38,890 nt of DNA from Clostridium sp. (GCA_023665725.1 JAMPDH010000001.1:67567-106456); one strand, 5' to 3'; counted from the stretch's first letter, positions 1 to 9,422 are shown. Notes: generated by a model from the sequence alone, not told the origin. Translations and numbers: made by a program.

Positions 1-3000
1 GAAAATATGTAAAAGATAGATATATAACTACAACTTTTTCGCGTAAAGATTTATTAGAAGGTACTCCAAGTTTGATGCAATCACCTTTTGGGAATTTAAC
101 GTATAAAGATGGTTCTAGAATAAGTGATACAGTAGAATCAATGCTTAAGGAAGATCCTAACATATCGTGTGGATTATTACAGAGGGCAGGCTTGGTACCT
201 TCTCTTGAAACTTGTCCTGATGTAGTACAATCTATGAAAGAAGATGTTTTTGCTAAAGTAGAACCAATATATGTTTTCCTATATAATCCACAGCATGTTG
301 ATATTTTGAATGATACTAAAGCTTCTATGGTGAAGGTTAGGGGAACAGCAAAACAAATAGCAGAATATTTTCAAAACTTATATAGTACTAAGGGTACAGC
401 CTTTAATAAAAAAAATGCGGCTTTTTCACAACTATTTATTGAAAACCTTGCAACCAACATGTATGTAAAACAAGAGAATGTAAAAAAAATAGGATATACA
501 GGCACTATTACTTGGGATTATAAATTTGTAAATTTCAAAAATTATGGTGGGAATGATACTATGTATTGGCAGTGCGATCCAAATAAAAAGGGTTCTAGAT
601 ATCCTTATGAATTAGCTCCAGAATATTGTACGGATAAGTATAACTATCAATTAGCGCTTAGTACGTATGTAGGCAGTAACTTGGCTCAAATTAGTAATCT
701 TACCAGTTCAGCCGGATGGAATTTATTTAAAATTACTGATTTGACAGATATTGAAGATCAACCAGTAGATGAAGATATACATATAGAATGTAATTCTGAC
801 TTTAACATGTGCTACGATACTAATGGAAATAGTAGATTAACCAATTATACTGGCGGAAGAATAAAAATGGCAGGAGATAGTAAATTTTTTACTCTAGGAA
901 CAGGAACTAATGGTATAATTTATGGAGATGCTTATTGTATTTTGAATAATAATTTATATAGAATGTCTGATGAAGATAATCCTGTTTACTGTTCAGAAAC
1001 AATTGAAACTATTTTTAATGATTTCACTTCACAATTTGAAAGAGTTACATCTGGTATATTTGTTGGAGTATCTAATTTTCCAAAAGTTAAGGTTACAAGA
1101 CAATGTTACGTTAGTACTGGAAATAGAACAGAAGAAAAAGCTAAAAATTTTTTAAATAGTAAAATTGAAGTTATTAATAAAAACGAAACCACTAAATTGA
1201 ACATGTCTTTTATAGGCACAAATTATATGTTTGGAACGCCAGGAACAACGAGTTCAATTAATAAAGGAAATTATAATAATATTGAACCAGATTACACACC
1301 TTTATCATATCCCCAAGGAATATATGATTATGGACGAACAAGTTCATATAATTCAGGAACATTAATATATAGTGAAGAAGGATATGTAGGAGCAACTTAT
1401 GAAGTGACATATGATTATAGATATAGAACACCATATTTAAATAAATGGATAGATATAAAAACATCAAAAGGCTCAGAAGAATCTGATGAGGACCCATTTA
1501 AAACACATTCATATGAACGAGATGATAATGTTAATTTAAATGTTCCAACAAGTACACCAAATGTTCCAACAAGTACACCTAGTGGGAATTATTCAACATT
1601 ATTAACACTAACTGATATAGGAAATGTAGGAGCTGAAGGTGGAAGATATAAGATTCAAAATTTGCTAGGGAATGCGAAAAATAATGTACTTACATCTACA
1701 CAAATAAAAACAAATGACAAAGTATCTAAGGGAGTATGTACTATGAAATACGAACTTGTAGGCGAAAACTCTAAAAATAAATATATTACTTCAGGTGAAT
1801 GTGAAAATCTTAAAAAAACAGCAGAAAATGCAAGTCAAGATTATACAGCCTCTGATTACCAATACCTAGATTATGGTAGATGTGCAACGTATGAAAAAAA
1901 AGTAACATATGAATGCACACAAACAGGTACAAGCTGTTCGGGTTCGTGGGAACCAGAGGTTAATCCAGACACTGGCATACCTACTGGTGCAACGATATGT
2001 AATGGGACAGAGTATCCTGTTTATAAATATAGAGTTAGTAACATAGAAGAATATGATTTCGATAAACCAGTGAGTGAAAAAGAAAGCATGGAGGTAATCG
2101 GTGATGGGAAATACCAATGCCCTTTTTTGAACACGGAATGGTCAAGTAACCCTGAAATTATGCAAAATACATCATGTAGTGCTGGCGGGAGCTCTGTTAC
2201 TGTTACATATAAGTTATCTAAGTGGGATAGAAATGAAGGGGATCCCGAATGGTCAAAAAGAGATTATTGTACATTTAAAATACAAGAGAAAATGGAGGCA
2301 CCAATTTATTATTCAAATGCAAATGTTCTTTCATCACAAAAAACATGCAATGTATTAACTACGGAGGGTCTTAGTGCCTTTTGTGAATACAAACCTAATG
2401 TCGCAAATGGAGAAAGTGCAGATATATGTAGTGCTAGTGCAAAATTTAATCAAGGTTCTTGGAACGGAAGCTTTGGAGAAAAATATGAGGATATGATCTC
2501 AGTAAAATTTACTAACATTTTAAGAAAAGAAGATGAAAAACCAATAACTGATACATCATGTACAACAACTACTGTAGTTGATAATGACTTAACTAATCCA
2601 GATGATCCTAAAAACTTATTAAATAATCTTGTATATAGACCAATAGATCCAATAGATTCAAAAAAAGCATTCCCAGGTATAAATGGTACAGGAAGAACTA
2701 CTACAGATCCTAATTGGAATGAAGACAATATAAAAAAATATATAACAGATAGAGCTTTAAATGCTATAAATGATGTATATAAGAAAGACCCATTATATTC
2801 AATAACTTTAACACCATCAACAATTAAAAAAATTAGGGCCTATAACAAAAATAATTCATACGATGATTTCACATTATCATGTGGAGAAAATGGTACTAAT
2901 TGTACAAGTAGTTTCTTAAGAGATTCTAATTCTAATTATGTAACTTTAAATACTAACTCTAGATGCCGTGATGGACTAACATCTGCGGAGTGTACAAACT

Positions 3001-3002
3001 AA
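1..3002 (+). CDS. Large Cys-rich secreted/surface protein, 5' end cut off
   Basis: The reading frame is open to the left edge (frame from base 3), so the start and any signal peptide lie outside the window; the TTG/ATG near 72-77 is internal. About 1,000 residues are visible. They are rich in Asn, Thr, Ser, Tyr and Cys, with many spaced cysteines suited to disulfides, and there is no transmembrane segment in the visible part. It ends in TAA followed at once by TGA. A Thr/Pro linker with two copies of NVPTSTP lies near residue 490 of the visible part. It sits 25 bases before the Tad-like genes on the same strand, so a role as exported pilus-associated or adhesin protein is inferred from context only. 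I do not recognise a named family. Confidence 0.75.
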   Translation, partial: KYVKDRYITTTFSRKDLLEGTPSLMQSPFGNLTYKDGSRISDTVESMLKEDPNISCGLLQRAGLVPSLETCPDVVQSMKEDVFAKVEPIYVFLYNPQHVDILNDTKASMVKVRGTAKQIAEYFQNLYSTKGTAFNKKNAAFSQLFIENLATNMYVKQENVKKIGYTGTITWDYKFVNFKNYGGNDTMYWQCDPNKKGSRYPYELAPEYCTDKYNYQLALSTYVGSNLAQISNLTSSAGWNLFKITDLTDIEDQPVDEDIHIECNSDFNMCYDTNGNSRLTNYTGGRIKMAGDSKFFTLGTGTNGIIYGDAYCILNNNLYRMSDEDNPVYCSETIETIFNDFTSQFERVTSGIFVGVSNFPKVKVTRQCYVSTGNRTEEKAKNFLNSKIEVINKNETTKLNMSFIGTNYMFGTPGTTSSINKGNYNNIEPDYTPLSYPQGIYDYGRTSSYNSGTLIYSEEGYVGATYEVTYDYRYRTPYLNKWIDIKTSKGSEESDEDPFKTHSYERDDNVNLNVPTSTPNVPTSTPSGNYSTLLTLTDIGNVGAEGGRYKIQNLLGNAKNNVLTSTQIKTNDKVSKGVCTMKYELVGENSKNKYITSGECENLKKTAENASQDYTASDYQYLDYGRCATYEKKVTYECTQTGTSCSGSWEPEVNPDTGIPTGATICNGTEYPVYKYRVSNIEEYDFDKPVSEKESMEVIGDGKYQCPFLNTEWSSNPEIMQNTSCSAGGSSVTVTYKLSKWDRNEGDPEWSKRDYCTFKIQEKMEAPIYYSNANVLSSQKTCNVLTTEGLSAFCEYKPNVANGESADICSASAKFNQGSWNGSFGEKYEDMISVKFTNILRKEDEKPITDTSCTTTTVVDNDLTNPDDPKNLLNNLVYRPIDPIDSKKAFPGINGTGRTTTDPNWNEDNIKKYITDRALNAINDVYKKDPLYSITLTPSTIKKIRAYNKNNSYDDFTLSCGENGTNCTSSFLRDSNSNYVTLNTNSRCRDGLTSAECTN
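1539..1580 (+). repeat. Two-copy 21-bp in-frame tandem repeat
   Basis: Two adjacent 21-bp units differ only at the last base and encode NVPTSTP twice. This is a short low-complexity Thr/Pro linker inside the large surface protein, and it could change copy number by slippage. Confidence 0.8.
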
Positions 3003-3027
3003 TGATATATTTAAGAGGTGATAACAA

Positions 3028-3438
3028 ATGAGAGAGTCTTTCTGGGGAGTATTTGTTATAACAGTTGGAGTAGTATTAATAGGATTTATATACTTTTTCC
3101 AAAGTATAACTAATACAGATGAACAAAACTATACCCTTATTAAAGAAGTTACAGAAAATGCTATGCTAGATTCATTCGATTTAGCAGCATATAGAAGTGA
3201 TGGTACAATAAAAATTAATACAGAAAAATTTGTTGAGAATTTTGTAAGAAGATTTGCAGAAAATGCGCAACTATCAAATACATATGAGATTAATATTTAC
3301 GATGTGGTTGAAACACCTCCCAAAGTAAGTTTAGAGGTAAAAAGTAAAAAGGGAGGTGTAGTTGCAAATCAAAATGTAGAATTCAACATAATAAATAGAT
3401 TAGATGCAATACTAGAACTAGATAATAGATTAGAATAA
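3028..3438 (+). CDS. Small single-pass membrane protein, pilin-like
   Basis: This 136-residue protein has a hydrophobic N-terminal helix at about residues 7-26 directly after a short MRES lead. A soluble domain follows with alternating helix and strand, including VSLEVKSKKGG. The shape (short polar start, one helix, small extracytoplasmic domain) is that of TadE-like or pseudopilin subunits. A strong Shine-Dalgarno AAGAGGTGAT precedes the ATG. It lies between the big surface protein and the CpaB homologue in the same operon, which supports a part in the Tad-like pilus or its assembly. No catalytic motif is seen. The exact family is not certain; it may belong to an uncharacterised Bacillota family. 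Confidence 0.7.
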   Translation: MRESFWGVFVITVGVVLIGFIYFFQSITNTDEQNYTLIKEVTENAMLDSFDLAAYRSDGTIKINTEKFVENFVRRFAENAQLSNTYEINIYDVVETPPKVSLEVKSKKGGVVANQNVEFNIINRLDAILELDNRLE

Positions 3439-3458
3439 TATGAAAAGGAGAAAAAAAT

Positions 3459-4253
3459 ATGAATAATTTTATGAGAAGCTTAAAAAAATTTTTTAAAAAC
3501 AAAAATACAGTAACCATAATAGGAGTAATTCTAATAGTTGCTTTACTATATTTTGGTTATACATATCAAATAAATACACAAACTAAGCCAACAAGAGTTC
3601 CAGTTGCAGCTGCAACAATTCAACCAAGAACAAAAATAACTGCCGATATGATTAAATATATCGAAGTACCAGGTGCTTCAATAAGTAATAATACAGTTAT
3701 GAATGCTAACGACATAATTGACATGTATGCAAATTACAACACAGTAATTCCAGAAGGAAGTTTATTCTATAAAGAAGCCCTAGCTACAGCTAAAGAAATG
3801 CCAGATTCAGCATTCGTAGACATAAAACAAGGAGATATTCCTTACCAATTTGCTGTTACAATGGAATCAACATATGGTAACTCAATATTCCCTGGAAATC
3901 AAATAGATTTATACATGGAAGCAATGAATGAAAACGGAGAAGTAATAGTAGGTAAATTCATAGAAAACGTAGAAGTATTAGCTGTAAAAGATAGTAGTGG
4001 AAACCATGTTTTCGAAAACACTGCAGAAAATAGAACACCAGCTTACATTATATTTGGTGTAAATGATGAATTAAATATATTACTATTAAAAGCAAAATAT
4101 TTATCAAGCGTTACAGTATTCCCTGTACCACATGGTGCTTGGAAAGGAACAGAAGGACAAATTCAAGTAAGTTCAGAAGAACTAAAAGCATACATTAATG
4201 AACGTACAGTAATGCTATCTGATACAGAATTATTAAGCCAAGAGGTTCAATAA
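3459..4253 (+). CDS. cpaB: CpaB/RcpC-like Flp pilus assembly protein (SAF domain)
   Basis: This 264-residue protein has one N-terminal membrane helix (about residues 17-36) and then an SAF-type domain (about 45-110). That domain shows the usual pattern: VPVAAATIQPRTKITADM, later TVIPEGSLFYKEAL. A second, CpaB-like beta-rich region follows to about residue 230. In Tad systems CpaB/RcpC is an inner-membrane assembly factor that in diderms acts near the secretin; Gram-positive loci keep it without a secretin. The start has a good AAGGAG site. It ends 3 bases before cpaF, so the two genes are probably translated together. The family call rests on the SAF pattern and the position directly before CpaF-TadB-TadC. 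Confidence 0.82.
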   Translation: MNNFMRSLKKFFKNKNTVTIIGVILIVALLYFGYTYQINTQTKPTRVPVAAATIQPRTKITADMIKYIEVPGASISNNTVMNANDIIDMYANYNTVIPEGSLFYKEALATAKEMPDSAFVDIKQGDIPYQFAVTMESTYGNSIFPGNQIDLYMEAMNENGEVIVGKFIENVEVLAVKDSSGNHVFENTAENRTPAYIIFGVNDELNILLLKAKYLSSVTVFPVPHGAWKGTEGQIQVSSEELKAYINERTVMLSDTELLSQEVQ

Positions 4254-4256
4254 TAT

Positions 4257-5462
4257 ATGGATAACAGTGTTTTTTCCCAAATAGATTTTGGTCCAATTAG
4301 AGAATTTTTAGATAATGATGATATAACAGATATAAGCTATTCAAATAATGGACAAATCCATTTAAAAACACTTTCAAAAGGTATATTTAGAATTGAAAGA
4401 CCTGATATAAACAATGCCTTAATTGAAAAGCTCGCCTTTCAGTGTGCCAATGTAATGGGTAAAGCATTCAATGCTGCACACCCATTCTTGGACGCTGAAG
4501 GAGCTGAACTTCGTTTAAACTTTATACACGATTCAATAGCTAAAAATGGAATAGGATGTGTTATACGTAAGACACCTGCTAAAATAAGACTAGAAAAAGA
4601 TAAAATTTTACAGGATAAATATATAACACTAGAAATACATGATTTTCTAATAAAATGTGTAGAGGGACATGCAAACATAATCGTTTGTGGAGAAACAGGT
4701 AGTGGAAAAACAGAATTTGTTAAATACTTAGGTTCAAAAATAAAAGAAAATGAAAAAATAATAACTGTAGAAGATACATTAGAACTACATCTAGATAGAA
4801 TATATCCAACAAGAGATATAGTAGCAATGAAAACAAACAATATTGCCTCATATTCAGATGTACTTGTTGCTTGTATGAGACAAAATCCTAAATGGATACT
4901 ACTATCCGAAGTAAGAAGTGCAGAAGCAGTTATGGCAATACGTAACTCTATATCATCAGGACACTATATTTTATCAACTATACATGCAGATAAAGCAGAA
5001 TCAATACCAAACCGTATGTATAGTTTACTTGAAACAAACCAAGATATAGATCAATTTTTAAAATCAATTTATAGATATGTACAAATAGGTGTATATATTA
5101 GAGGCTATCAAGACAAAGCTACAAAAAGTTTTGTACGTGAAATAGCCGGAGTAACAGAATTTTATGTAGATGAAAATAATAATGCAATATATAATAATAT
5201 TTATTTAAAAGGAATAGATGGAAAAGTATCAAGAAAAAATCCATCAAAATATTTGCTAGATTATTTATCAGCACAAGGCGTAATACTAGATCCATATTGT
5301 ATTTGCCCACCAGATGAATTTAAAGAACAAACAGATGATAACAATATAGATTCAAATATCACACAAGAACAACAAGAAGATTTAAATAATGAAATTGTAA
5401 ATACTCCTTTAAACAATGATACAGTTCAAAAAAATGATGATGTAGAAATTTTATTTGAATAG
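4257..5462 (+). CDS. cpaF: CpaF/TadA-family secretion ATPase
   Basis: This is the hexameric motor ATPase of the VirB11/CpaF family, which powers assembly of the Flp/Tad pilus from the cytoplasmic side. Visible motifs in order are Walker A GETGSGKT at residues 145-152, an Asp box ITVEDTLELHL near 172-182, the Walker B region around RQNPKWILLSEVRSAEA near 210-225, and a His box STIHADKAES near 240-249. At 401 residues it is short: the N-terminal domain is compact and the last 50 residues are an acidic, Asn/Gln-rich tail unlike the family core. The Shine-Dalgarno AGAGG lies in the last codons of cpaB. TadB and TadC homologues follow directly, which makes the CpaF reading preferable to a conjugative VirB11. 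Confidence 0.93.
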   Translation: MDNSVFSQIDFGPIREFLDNDDITDISYSNNGQIHLKTLSKGIFRIERPDINNALIEKLAFQCANVMGKAFNAAHPFLDAEGAELRLNFIHDSIAKNGIGCVIRKTPAKIRLEKDKILQDKYITLEIHDFLIKCVEGHANIIVCGETGSGKTEFVKYLGSKIKENEKIITVEDTLELHLDRIYPTRDIVAMKTNNIASYSDVLVACMRQNPKWILLSEVRSAEAVMAIRNSISSGHYILSTIHADKAESIPNRMYSLLETNQDIDQFLKSIYRYVQIGVYIRGYQDKATKSFVREIAGVTEFYVDENNNAIYNNIYLKGIDGKVSRKNPSKYLLDYLSAQGVILDPYCICPPDEFKEQTDDNNIDSNITQEQQEDLNNEIVNTPLNNDTVQKNDDVEILFE

Positions 5463-5471
5463 GAGGTAAAT

Positions 5472-6374
5472 ATGGAAAAAATAATTTTTATAGTAATATT
5501 AGCAATAGTAATTTTTATAATTATTTATAGAAAAAAAAGTGGGGAAAGTGTATATAAATTTTTTACTACACAAGTAGGAAATGTATACAATAAGTATGCT
5601 CCTTATTCATTTAAAGAAGTAAGACAAAAAGTAAAAGATTTAGGGCAAGAATATACAGTAAGACAATACACAATACAAGTAATAGCCTTTGCAATAGGTG
5701 CGGCAGTACTTACATATCTTTACTTTTACAATATAATTATTTCTATTGTATATGCACTAGTTGCAGTAGCTTTTGTTCCATATCTTGCATATTTAAGATG
5801 TAAAAGACTATATAGTGAATTTATATTTGAACAAGTTCAAATATATGCTACAAACGTAATAATGGAATTTGCCACTACACAAAGTTTTGTAAAAGCACTT
5901 GAAGGAGTATATAATTCAGGAGTATTAGAAGACCCATTTAAAAGTGATGTTAAAATAATGATAGATATGGCTTATGAAAATGGTACTATTGAACAATCAA
6001 TAGAATATTTAAATAATAAATATGATTATTATATGATAAAAAATATGCATCAATTATTTTTACAAATTACTAACGAAGGTTCAAAGGATGCAGGAGAATC
6101 TTTAGAAAATATGTCACAAGATATAGATATGCTTGTTGAAAGTGTTTATAGAGATAGAATAGACAGAGCAAATTTCCATAAAAAGTTTTTACAATTTGGT
6201 GTAATGCTTTATTTAATGGTTAGCTTAGTTCAATTCTTACTTGGAACAGAATCCTATATAGCAATGCTAGATAATATAGTAGTTATTATATTATTACATG
6301 CAATTATAATAATAAATACATTATTTTTGCTAAATGGGGAAAAATATTATAATGAGAATGTAGGTGCTGAATAA
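5472..6374 (+). CDS. tadB: TadB-like pilus platform membrane protein
   Basis: This 300-residue T2SF/GspF-type membrane protein forms, with TadC, the inner-membrane platform on which the CpaF motor acts. It has a membrane helix at 3-19, a helix pair at about 66-106, a cytoplasmic helical T2SF domain at about 110-235 (with DPFKSDVKIM and a glycine/serine turn GSKDAGESLENMS), and a second helix pair at about 241-257 and 268-286. That is the usual TadB layout. An AGGAGG site lies 6 bases upstream of the ATG. The stop codon overlaps the start of tadC (TAATG), so translational coupling is likely. Confidence 0.88.
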   Translation: MEKIIFIVILAIVIFIIIYRKKSGESVYKFFTTQVGNVYNKYAPYSFKEVRQKVKDLGQEYTVRQYTIQVIAFAIGAAVLTYLYFYNIIISIVYALVAVAFVPYLAYLRCKRLYSEFIFEQVQIYATNVIMEFATTQSFVKALEGVYNSGVLEDPFKSDVKIMIDMAYENGTIEQSIEYLNNKYDYYMIKNMHQLFLQITNEGSKDAGESLENMSQDIDMLVESVYRDRIDRANFHKKFLQFGVMLYLMVSLVQFLLGTESYIAMLDNIVVIILLHAIIIINTLFLLNGEKYYNENVGAE

Positions 6375-7156
6375 TGGTTTTTATAGCAATAGGTATAATT
6401 TTAGTAATAATTTTATCAGTAAATAGATTCTTAGATGGTAGAAAATTTATAAACGAAGTAGAACCATATTTTAAATTTTTAATGGAAAGCGATTATGAAT
6501 TTTTACTAAGTGTAAGATATGGAGATAATGTACAACTAGAAAAAAGATTCAATGAAAGAGTAAGACTTGCATTAATAGTCTTCGCAATCTTAATAATATT
6601 ATTTTTATCAAGTCTTAGCTTTTTAACTATATTAGTAGCTTTAGTAATAGCATACCTTATATTTAAAATGCCATATACTCAATTAAAAAGCTATTATAAT
6701 AGACATCTTTATGCAATAGATGCAATGCTACCATATTATTTAAAAAGTCTTGAGATTTTGATACAACATTATACAGTTCCAGTAGCTTTAAGAAAAAGTA
6801 TAACAACAGCGCCAGATGTATTTAAACCTGGACTTGAAAAACTATGTCAAAAAATAGAAGCAGGTGACTCTAGTGTAGATCCATATATGGATTTTGCACA
6901 TGAATATCCAGTTAGAGATTCCATGAGAATGATGCGTTTGCTTTATCGTTTAGGACTAGGTTCTCAAGAGAATAAACAAGAACAACTAATGATGTTTTCT
7001 AGAACAGTTTCTTCACTTCAAAATAAAGCACGTGAACAAAAATATAAGAATCGTCTAGAAACTATGGAAAAGAAAACAATGGTTATGCTATTTTCAACAG
7101 GTGGTGGAATTATTGCATTACTATTATTCTCACTTATGAATATGATGAGTATCTAG
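6374..7156 (+). CDS. tadC: TadC-like pilus platform membrane protein
   Basis: This is the second T2SF-type platform protein, 260 residues. It has an N-terminal helix, a hydrophobic pair at about 55-85, a cytoplasmic helical domain (YYLKSLEILIQHYTVPVA, then a repeat of short helices to about 225) and a C-terminal helix at about 236-256. The start ATG shares a base with the tadB stop. The TadB-TadC pair after CpaF is characteristic of Tad loci. The gene ends in TAG, followed by an 80-base gap that carries a promoter for the pilin candidate. Confidence 0.86.
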   Translation: MVFIAIGIILVIILSVNRFLDGRKFINEVEPYFKFLMESDYEFLLSVRYGDNVQLEKRFNERVRLALIVFAILIILFLSSLSFLTILVALVIAYLIFKMPYTQLKSYYNRHLYAIDAMLPYYLKSLEILIQHYTVPVALRKSITTAPDVFKPGLEKLCQKIEAGDSSVDPYMDFAHEYPVRDSMRMMRLLYRLGLGSQENKQEQLMMFSRTVSSLQNKAREQKYKNRLETMEKKTMVMLFSTGGGIIALLLFSLMNMMSI

Positions 7157-7177
7157 TGTAAAGTAATGTAATAAGTA

Positions 7178-7206
7178 TTGAATAAAAAATAGTAGTATGT
7201 TAAAAT
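7178..7206 (+). promoter_or_regulatory. Sigma-A-type promoter for pilin candidate
   Basis: TTGAAT (7178-7183), a 17-base spacer and TAAAAT (7201-7206) match -35 and -10 boxes at 4/6 and 5/6. The pair sits in the only sizeable gap of the Tad module, just before the short pilin-like gene. A major pilin needs more product than assembly factors, so a separate promoter is plausible. Confidence 0.55.
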
Positions 7207-7236
7207 TAAATTAATAATAAGTAAGGTGGTGATAGT

Positions 7237-7479
7237 ATGAAAGAAGCAGCAGGAGAAGCAAATATGACAGTAATTACAATAGTATTAATAGGTTTAGTTG
7301 CAGCTGCAGGAGCTATATTAATACCAAGACTATTAAATTCTACTGATAAGAGTTCATGTTGTCAAGCTAATGGTGGTATTTGGCGTAATAATCAATGCTA
7401 TGCTACTTGTAGTGAAACGACAGGTACTACAGGATGTTCAGGAAGTATAAGTACAGAGTGTGCAGATTCAAATAAATAA
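7237..7479 (+). CDS. Short Flp-like pilin candidate
   Basis: This 80-residue protein has a short N-terminal lead MKEAAG, a single very hydrophobic Gly/Ala helix (about residues 10-30, VITIVLIGLVAAAGAILIP) and a small C-terminal domain with six cysteines, including a CC pair. Size and helix resemble Flp/TadE-type pilins, and a possible leader cut would follow Gly6. It lacks the clear Glu at +5 and Glu-Tyr pair of classical Flp, so the pilin call is inference from shape, position in a Tad operon, its own promoter, and a strong AGGTGGTGAT ribosome site. The disulfide-rich tail suggests an exposed, oxidising location. Confidence 0.68.
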   Translation: MKEAAGEANMTVITIVLIGLVAAAGAILIPRLLNSTDKSSCCQANGGIWRNNQCYATCSETTGTTGCSGSISTECADSNK

Positions 7480-7528
7480 AATATCAGTTATAAAAAATGT
7501 TTTATCGATGTAGGTGGAGGTATAACTT

Positions 7529-7936
7529 ATGAATCAAAGTATTAGTTACACATTTTTACTTAATATAATAATTACATTTATATTAGTATCTTTTGCAGTT
7601 TTAATGGGTACTATAAGTTATGCCAAAGCTTATAGAGTTAATAGTAAAATTGCAAATGCTATTGAAGTATGTGAAGGTTATAATGAATGTTCTAAACCAG
7701 AAATAGATAGAATTATTAATAACTATGGATATCAAAAATTTAATGTAAACTGCAATAAAGAAAATGCTGAGGATTCATCAACATATGGAATATGTGTATA
7801 TAAAAATGCGAATGATGGTGATAATAAACACTATTCATATGATATATATACTTATATGTATTTTGATTTTCCATTAATTAAATTAATTAAGATTCCAGTA
7901 CATGCTAAAACCGATAGAATTTATAATTTTTCTTAA
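7529..7936 (+). CDS. TadE-like minor pilin / pseudopilin (first of two paralogues)
   Basis: This 135-residue protein starts with a short polar lead and a membrane helix at about residues 8-28, followed by SYAKAYRVNSKI and a small Cys-containing extracytoplasmic domain. It ends with YMYFDFPLIKLIKIPVHAKT. The next gene repeats this layout: SYSKAFKVKTGI and YMYFDFPVIGDTLRIPV. The pair therefore arose by duplication. The shape matches TadE-type minor pilins that may cap or initiate the Flp pilus. GGTGGAGGT is the ribosome site. The role is inferred from shape and operon; no enzyme motif is visible. Confidence 0.72.
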   Translation: MNQSISYTFLLNIIITFILVSFAVLMGTISYAKAYRVNSKIANAIEVCEGYNECSKPEIDRIINNYGYQKFNVNCNKENAEDSSTYGICVYKNANDGDNKHYSYDIYTYMYFDFPLIKLIKIPVHAKTDRIYNFS

Positions 7937-7951
7937 AAAAGAGGTGTTAAA

Positions 7952-8416
7952 ATGAAGGGTGCAATTGGTAATACAATGGTTATGAATATAGTTATAACTT
8001 TTATTGTTTTAACAACCGCTTTTTTAGTTGCTTCAATTTCTTATAGTAAAGCATTTAAAGTTAAGACAGGCATAATCGATATTATTGAAAAATATGACGG
8101 AGATTTTACTTTATTGGCATCTAATGCATCTGGTAATCAAAGTCAAATAATGAAAGAAGTAGAGGAATATCTAGGTAAAATAGGATATAGACGTAATGCA
8201 AATTCTAAATGTCCTGCGGAAGATGGTACTACCATAGCAGAGTCATCTAACTACGAGGTATGTATTTACAAAAAAAATGATGATTCAGAAACATATCGTG
8301 GTAATTATTATAAAGTGAAGGTATATATGTACTTTGATTTCCCTGTAATCGGAGATACATTAAGAATTCCTGTTACAGGAGAATCAAGAACATTTTTTAA
8401 AGAGGTTGACAATTAG
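7952..8416 (+). CDS. TadE-like minor pilin / pseudopilin (second paralogue)
   Basis: This 154-residue paralogue of the preceding gene has the same N-terminal helix (about residues 8-30), the basic SYSKAFKVKTG stretch after it, a middle domain with two cysteines, and a C-terminal beta segment VYMYFDFPVIGDTLRIPV. It starts 15 bases after its twin, with GAGGTG as ribosome site. Two TadE/TadF-like minor pilins are common in Tad loci, which fits. The divergent middle parts suggest different partners or positions in the pilus. Confidence 0.72.
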   Translation: MKGAIGNTMVMNIVITFIVLTTAFLVASISYSKAFKVKTGIIDIIEKYDGDFTLLASNASGNQSQIMKEVEEYLGKIGYRRNANSKCPAEDGTTIAESSNYEVCIYKKNDDSETYRGNYYKVKVYMYFDFPVIGDTLRIPVTGESRTFFKEVDN

Positions 8417-8428
8417 AAAGGTGATACT

Positions 8429-9406
8429 ATGAACGTTATAATATCAAATAATCAAAGAGAAAAAATCAATAGCTTAAATATTGAAGTCATAAAAAGATTA
8501 GATGGCGTTTTTGAAGTAGATGAAATAATATCATCATTTCAAAATATGTTTTACAATAGAATGATTTTAGATATAACAGCTTTAAAGGATGCAACAGATG
8601 TTAACGTATTTCAAAAATTATCTATATCATTAGATATGAGTAAATTAATTTTGTTATTAGAACCAGGTACACCTATGACTTTGCCACCATTTTTATCAAA
8701 ATTAATTTCTGTTGGTATATATAATTTTACTACAACAAGTGAAGGATTATTTTATTTATATAATAATCCTAATACATATCGTGATGTTGCACAGTATCAT
8801 AATATTGTCGCACAAGAAGTACAACAGGCAGCAACACCTATACAATCAAAACCACAATTAGTTGATAATACTAATGAAGTTAATGATATAATAGCTAATT
8901 CATTAAAGATAATAGGATTAAAATCCATTACACCTAATGCAGGAGCTACATCTTTAGCTATTATGATGAAAAAATGCTTAGACAAGAATTTAGATGCATT
9001 ATGTGTAGAAGTTGATAAGAGTGATTTTAAACATTTTAGAGAGAAGGATCTTGTTTCTACAACTAGCGCTGATTTAATTAACGTTATAAAACAAAATAGT
9101 GATAAAAACGTAATCATTGTAGATTTAAATAATAGTACAACAGCGCCTAGTTTATGTAGTGATATCTTATATTTAATAGAACCTTCTACTATTAAATTAA
9201 ATAAATTAGTTACTCTTAAACCAGTCGTATTAAAAGAATTAAAAGGGAAAAAGGTTGTTTTAAATAAAAGCTCATTAAATGAAAAAGATATAAAAGACTT
9301 TTCATATGAAGCAAACTTGGATGTATTTTATAATTTACCTGCATTAGATGAGAGAAAAGTAAATGAAGAAGTAATTTCATTACTTAATAAGCTTAATATA
9401 ATGTAG
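8429..9406 (+). CDS. TadZ/CpaE-like protein with degenerate P-loop
   Basis: This 325-residue soluble protein has two apparent domains. The N-terminal part (about 1-130) looks like the atypical receiver domain of TadZ/CpaE: LILLLEPGTPMTLPPFLSKL, then a Gly-Ile-Tyr-Asn turn. The second part (about 155-320) resembles a MinD/ParA-type fold: IIGLKSITPNAGATSLAIMM stands where the deviant Walker A should be, and NVIIVDLNNS where Walker B lies. The P-loop lysines are missing, so ATP hydrolysis is doubtful. TadZ/CpaE proteins place the Tad machine at a cell site, and this is the last gene of the Tad block. The assignment relies on domain order and context; sequence likeness is weak. Confidence 0.6.
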   Translation: MNVIISNNQREKINSLNIEVIKRLDGVFEVDEIISSFQNMFYNRMILDITALKDATDVNVFQKLSISLDMSKLILLLEPGTPMTLPPFLSKLISVGIYNFTTTSEGLFYLYNNPNTYRDVAQYHNIVAQEVQQAATPIQSKPQLVDNTNEVNDIIANSLKIIGLKSITPNAGATSLAIMMKKCLDKNLDALCVEVDKSDFKHFREKDLVSTTSADLINVIKQNSDKNVIIVDLNNSTTAPSLCSDILYLIEPSTIKLNKLVTLKPVVLKELKGKKVVLNKSSLNEKDIKDFSYEANLDVFYNLPALDERKVNEEVISLLNKLNIM

Positions 9407-9422
9407 TTAACACTTATAAAAG

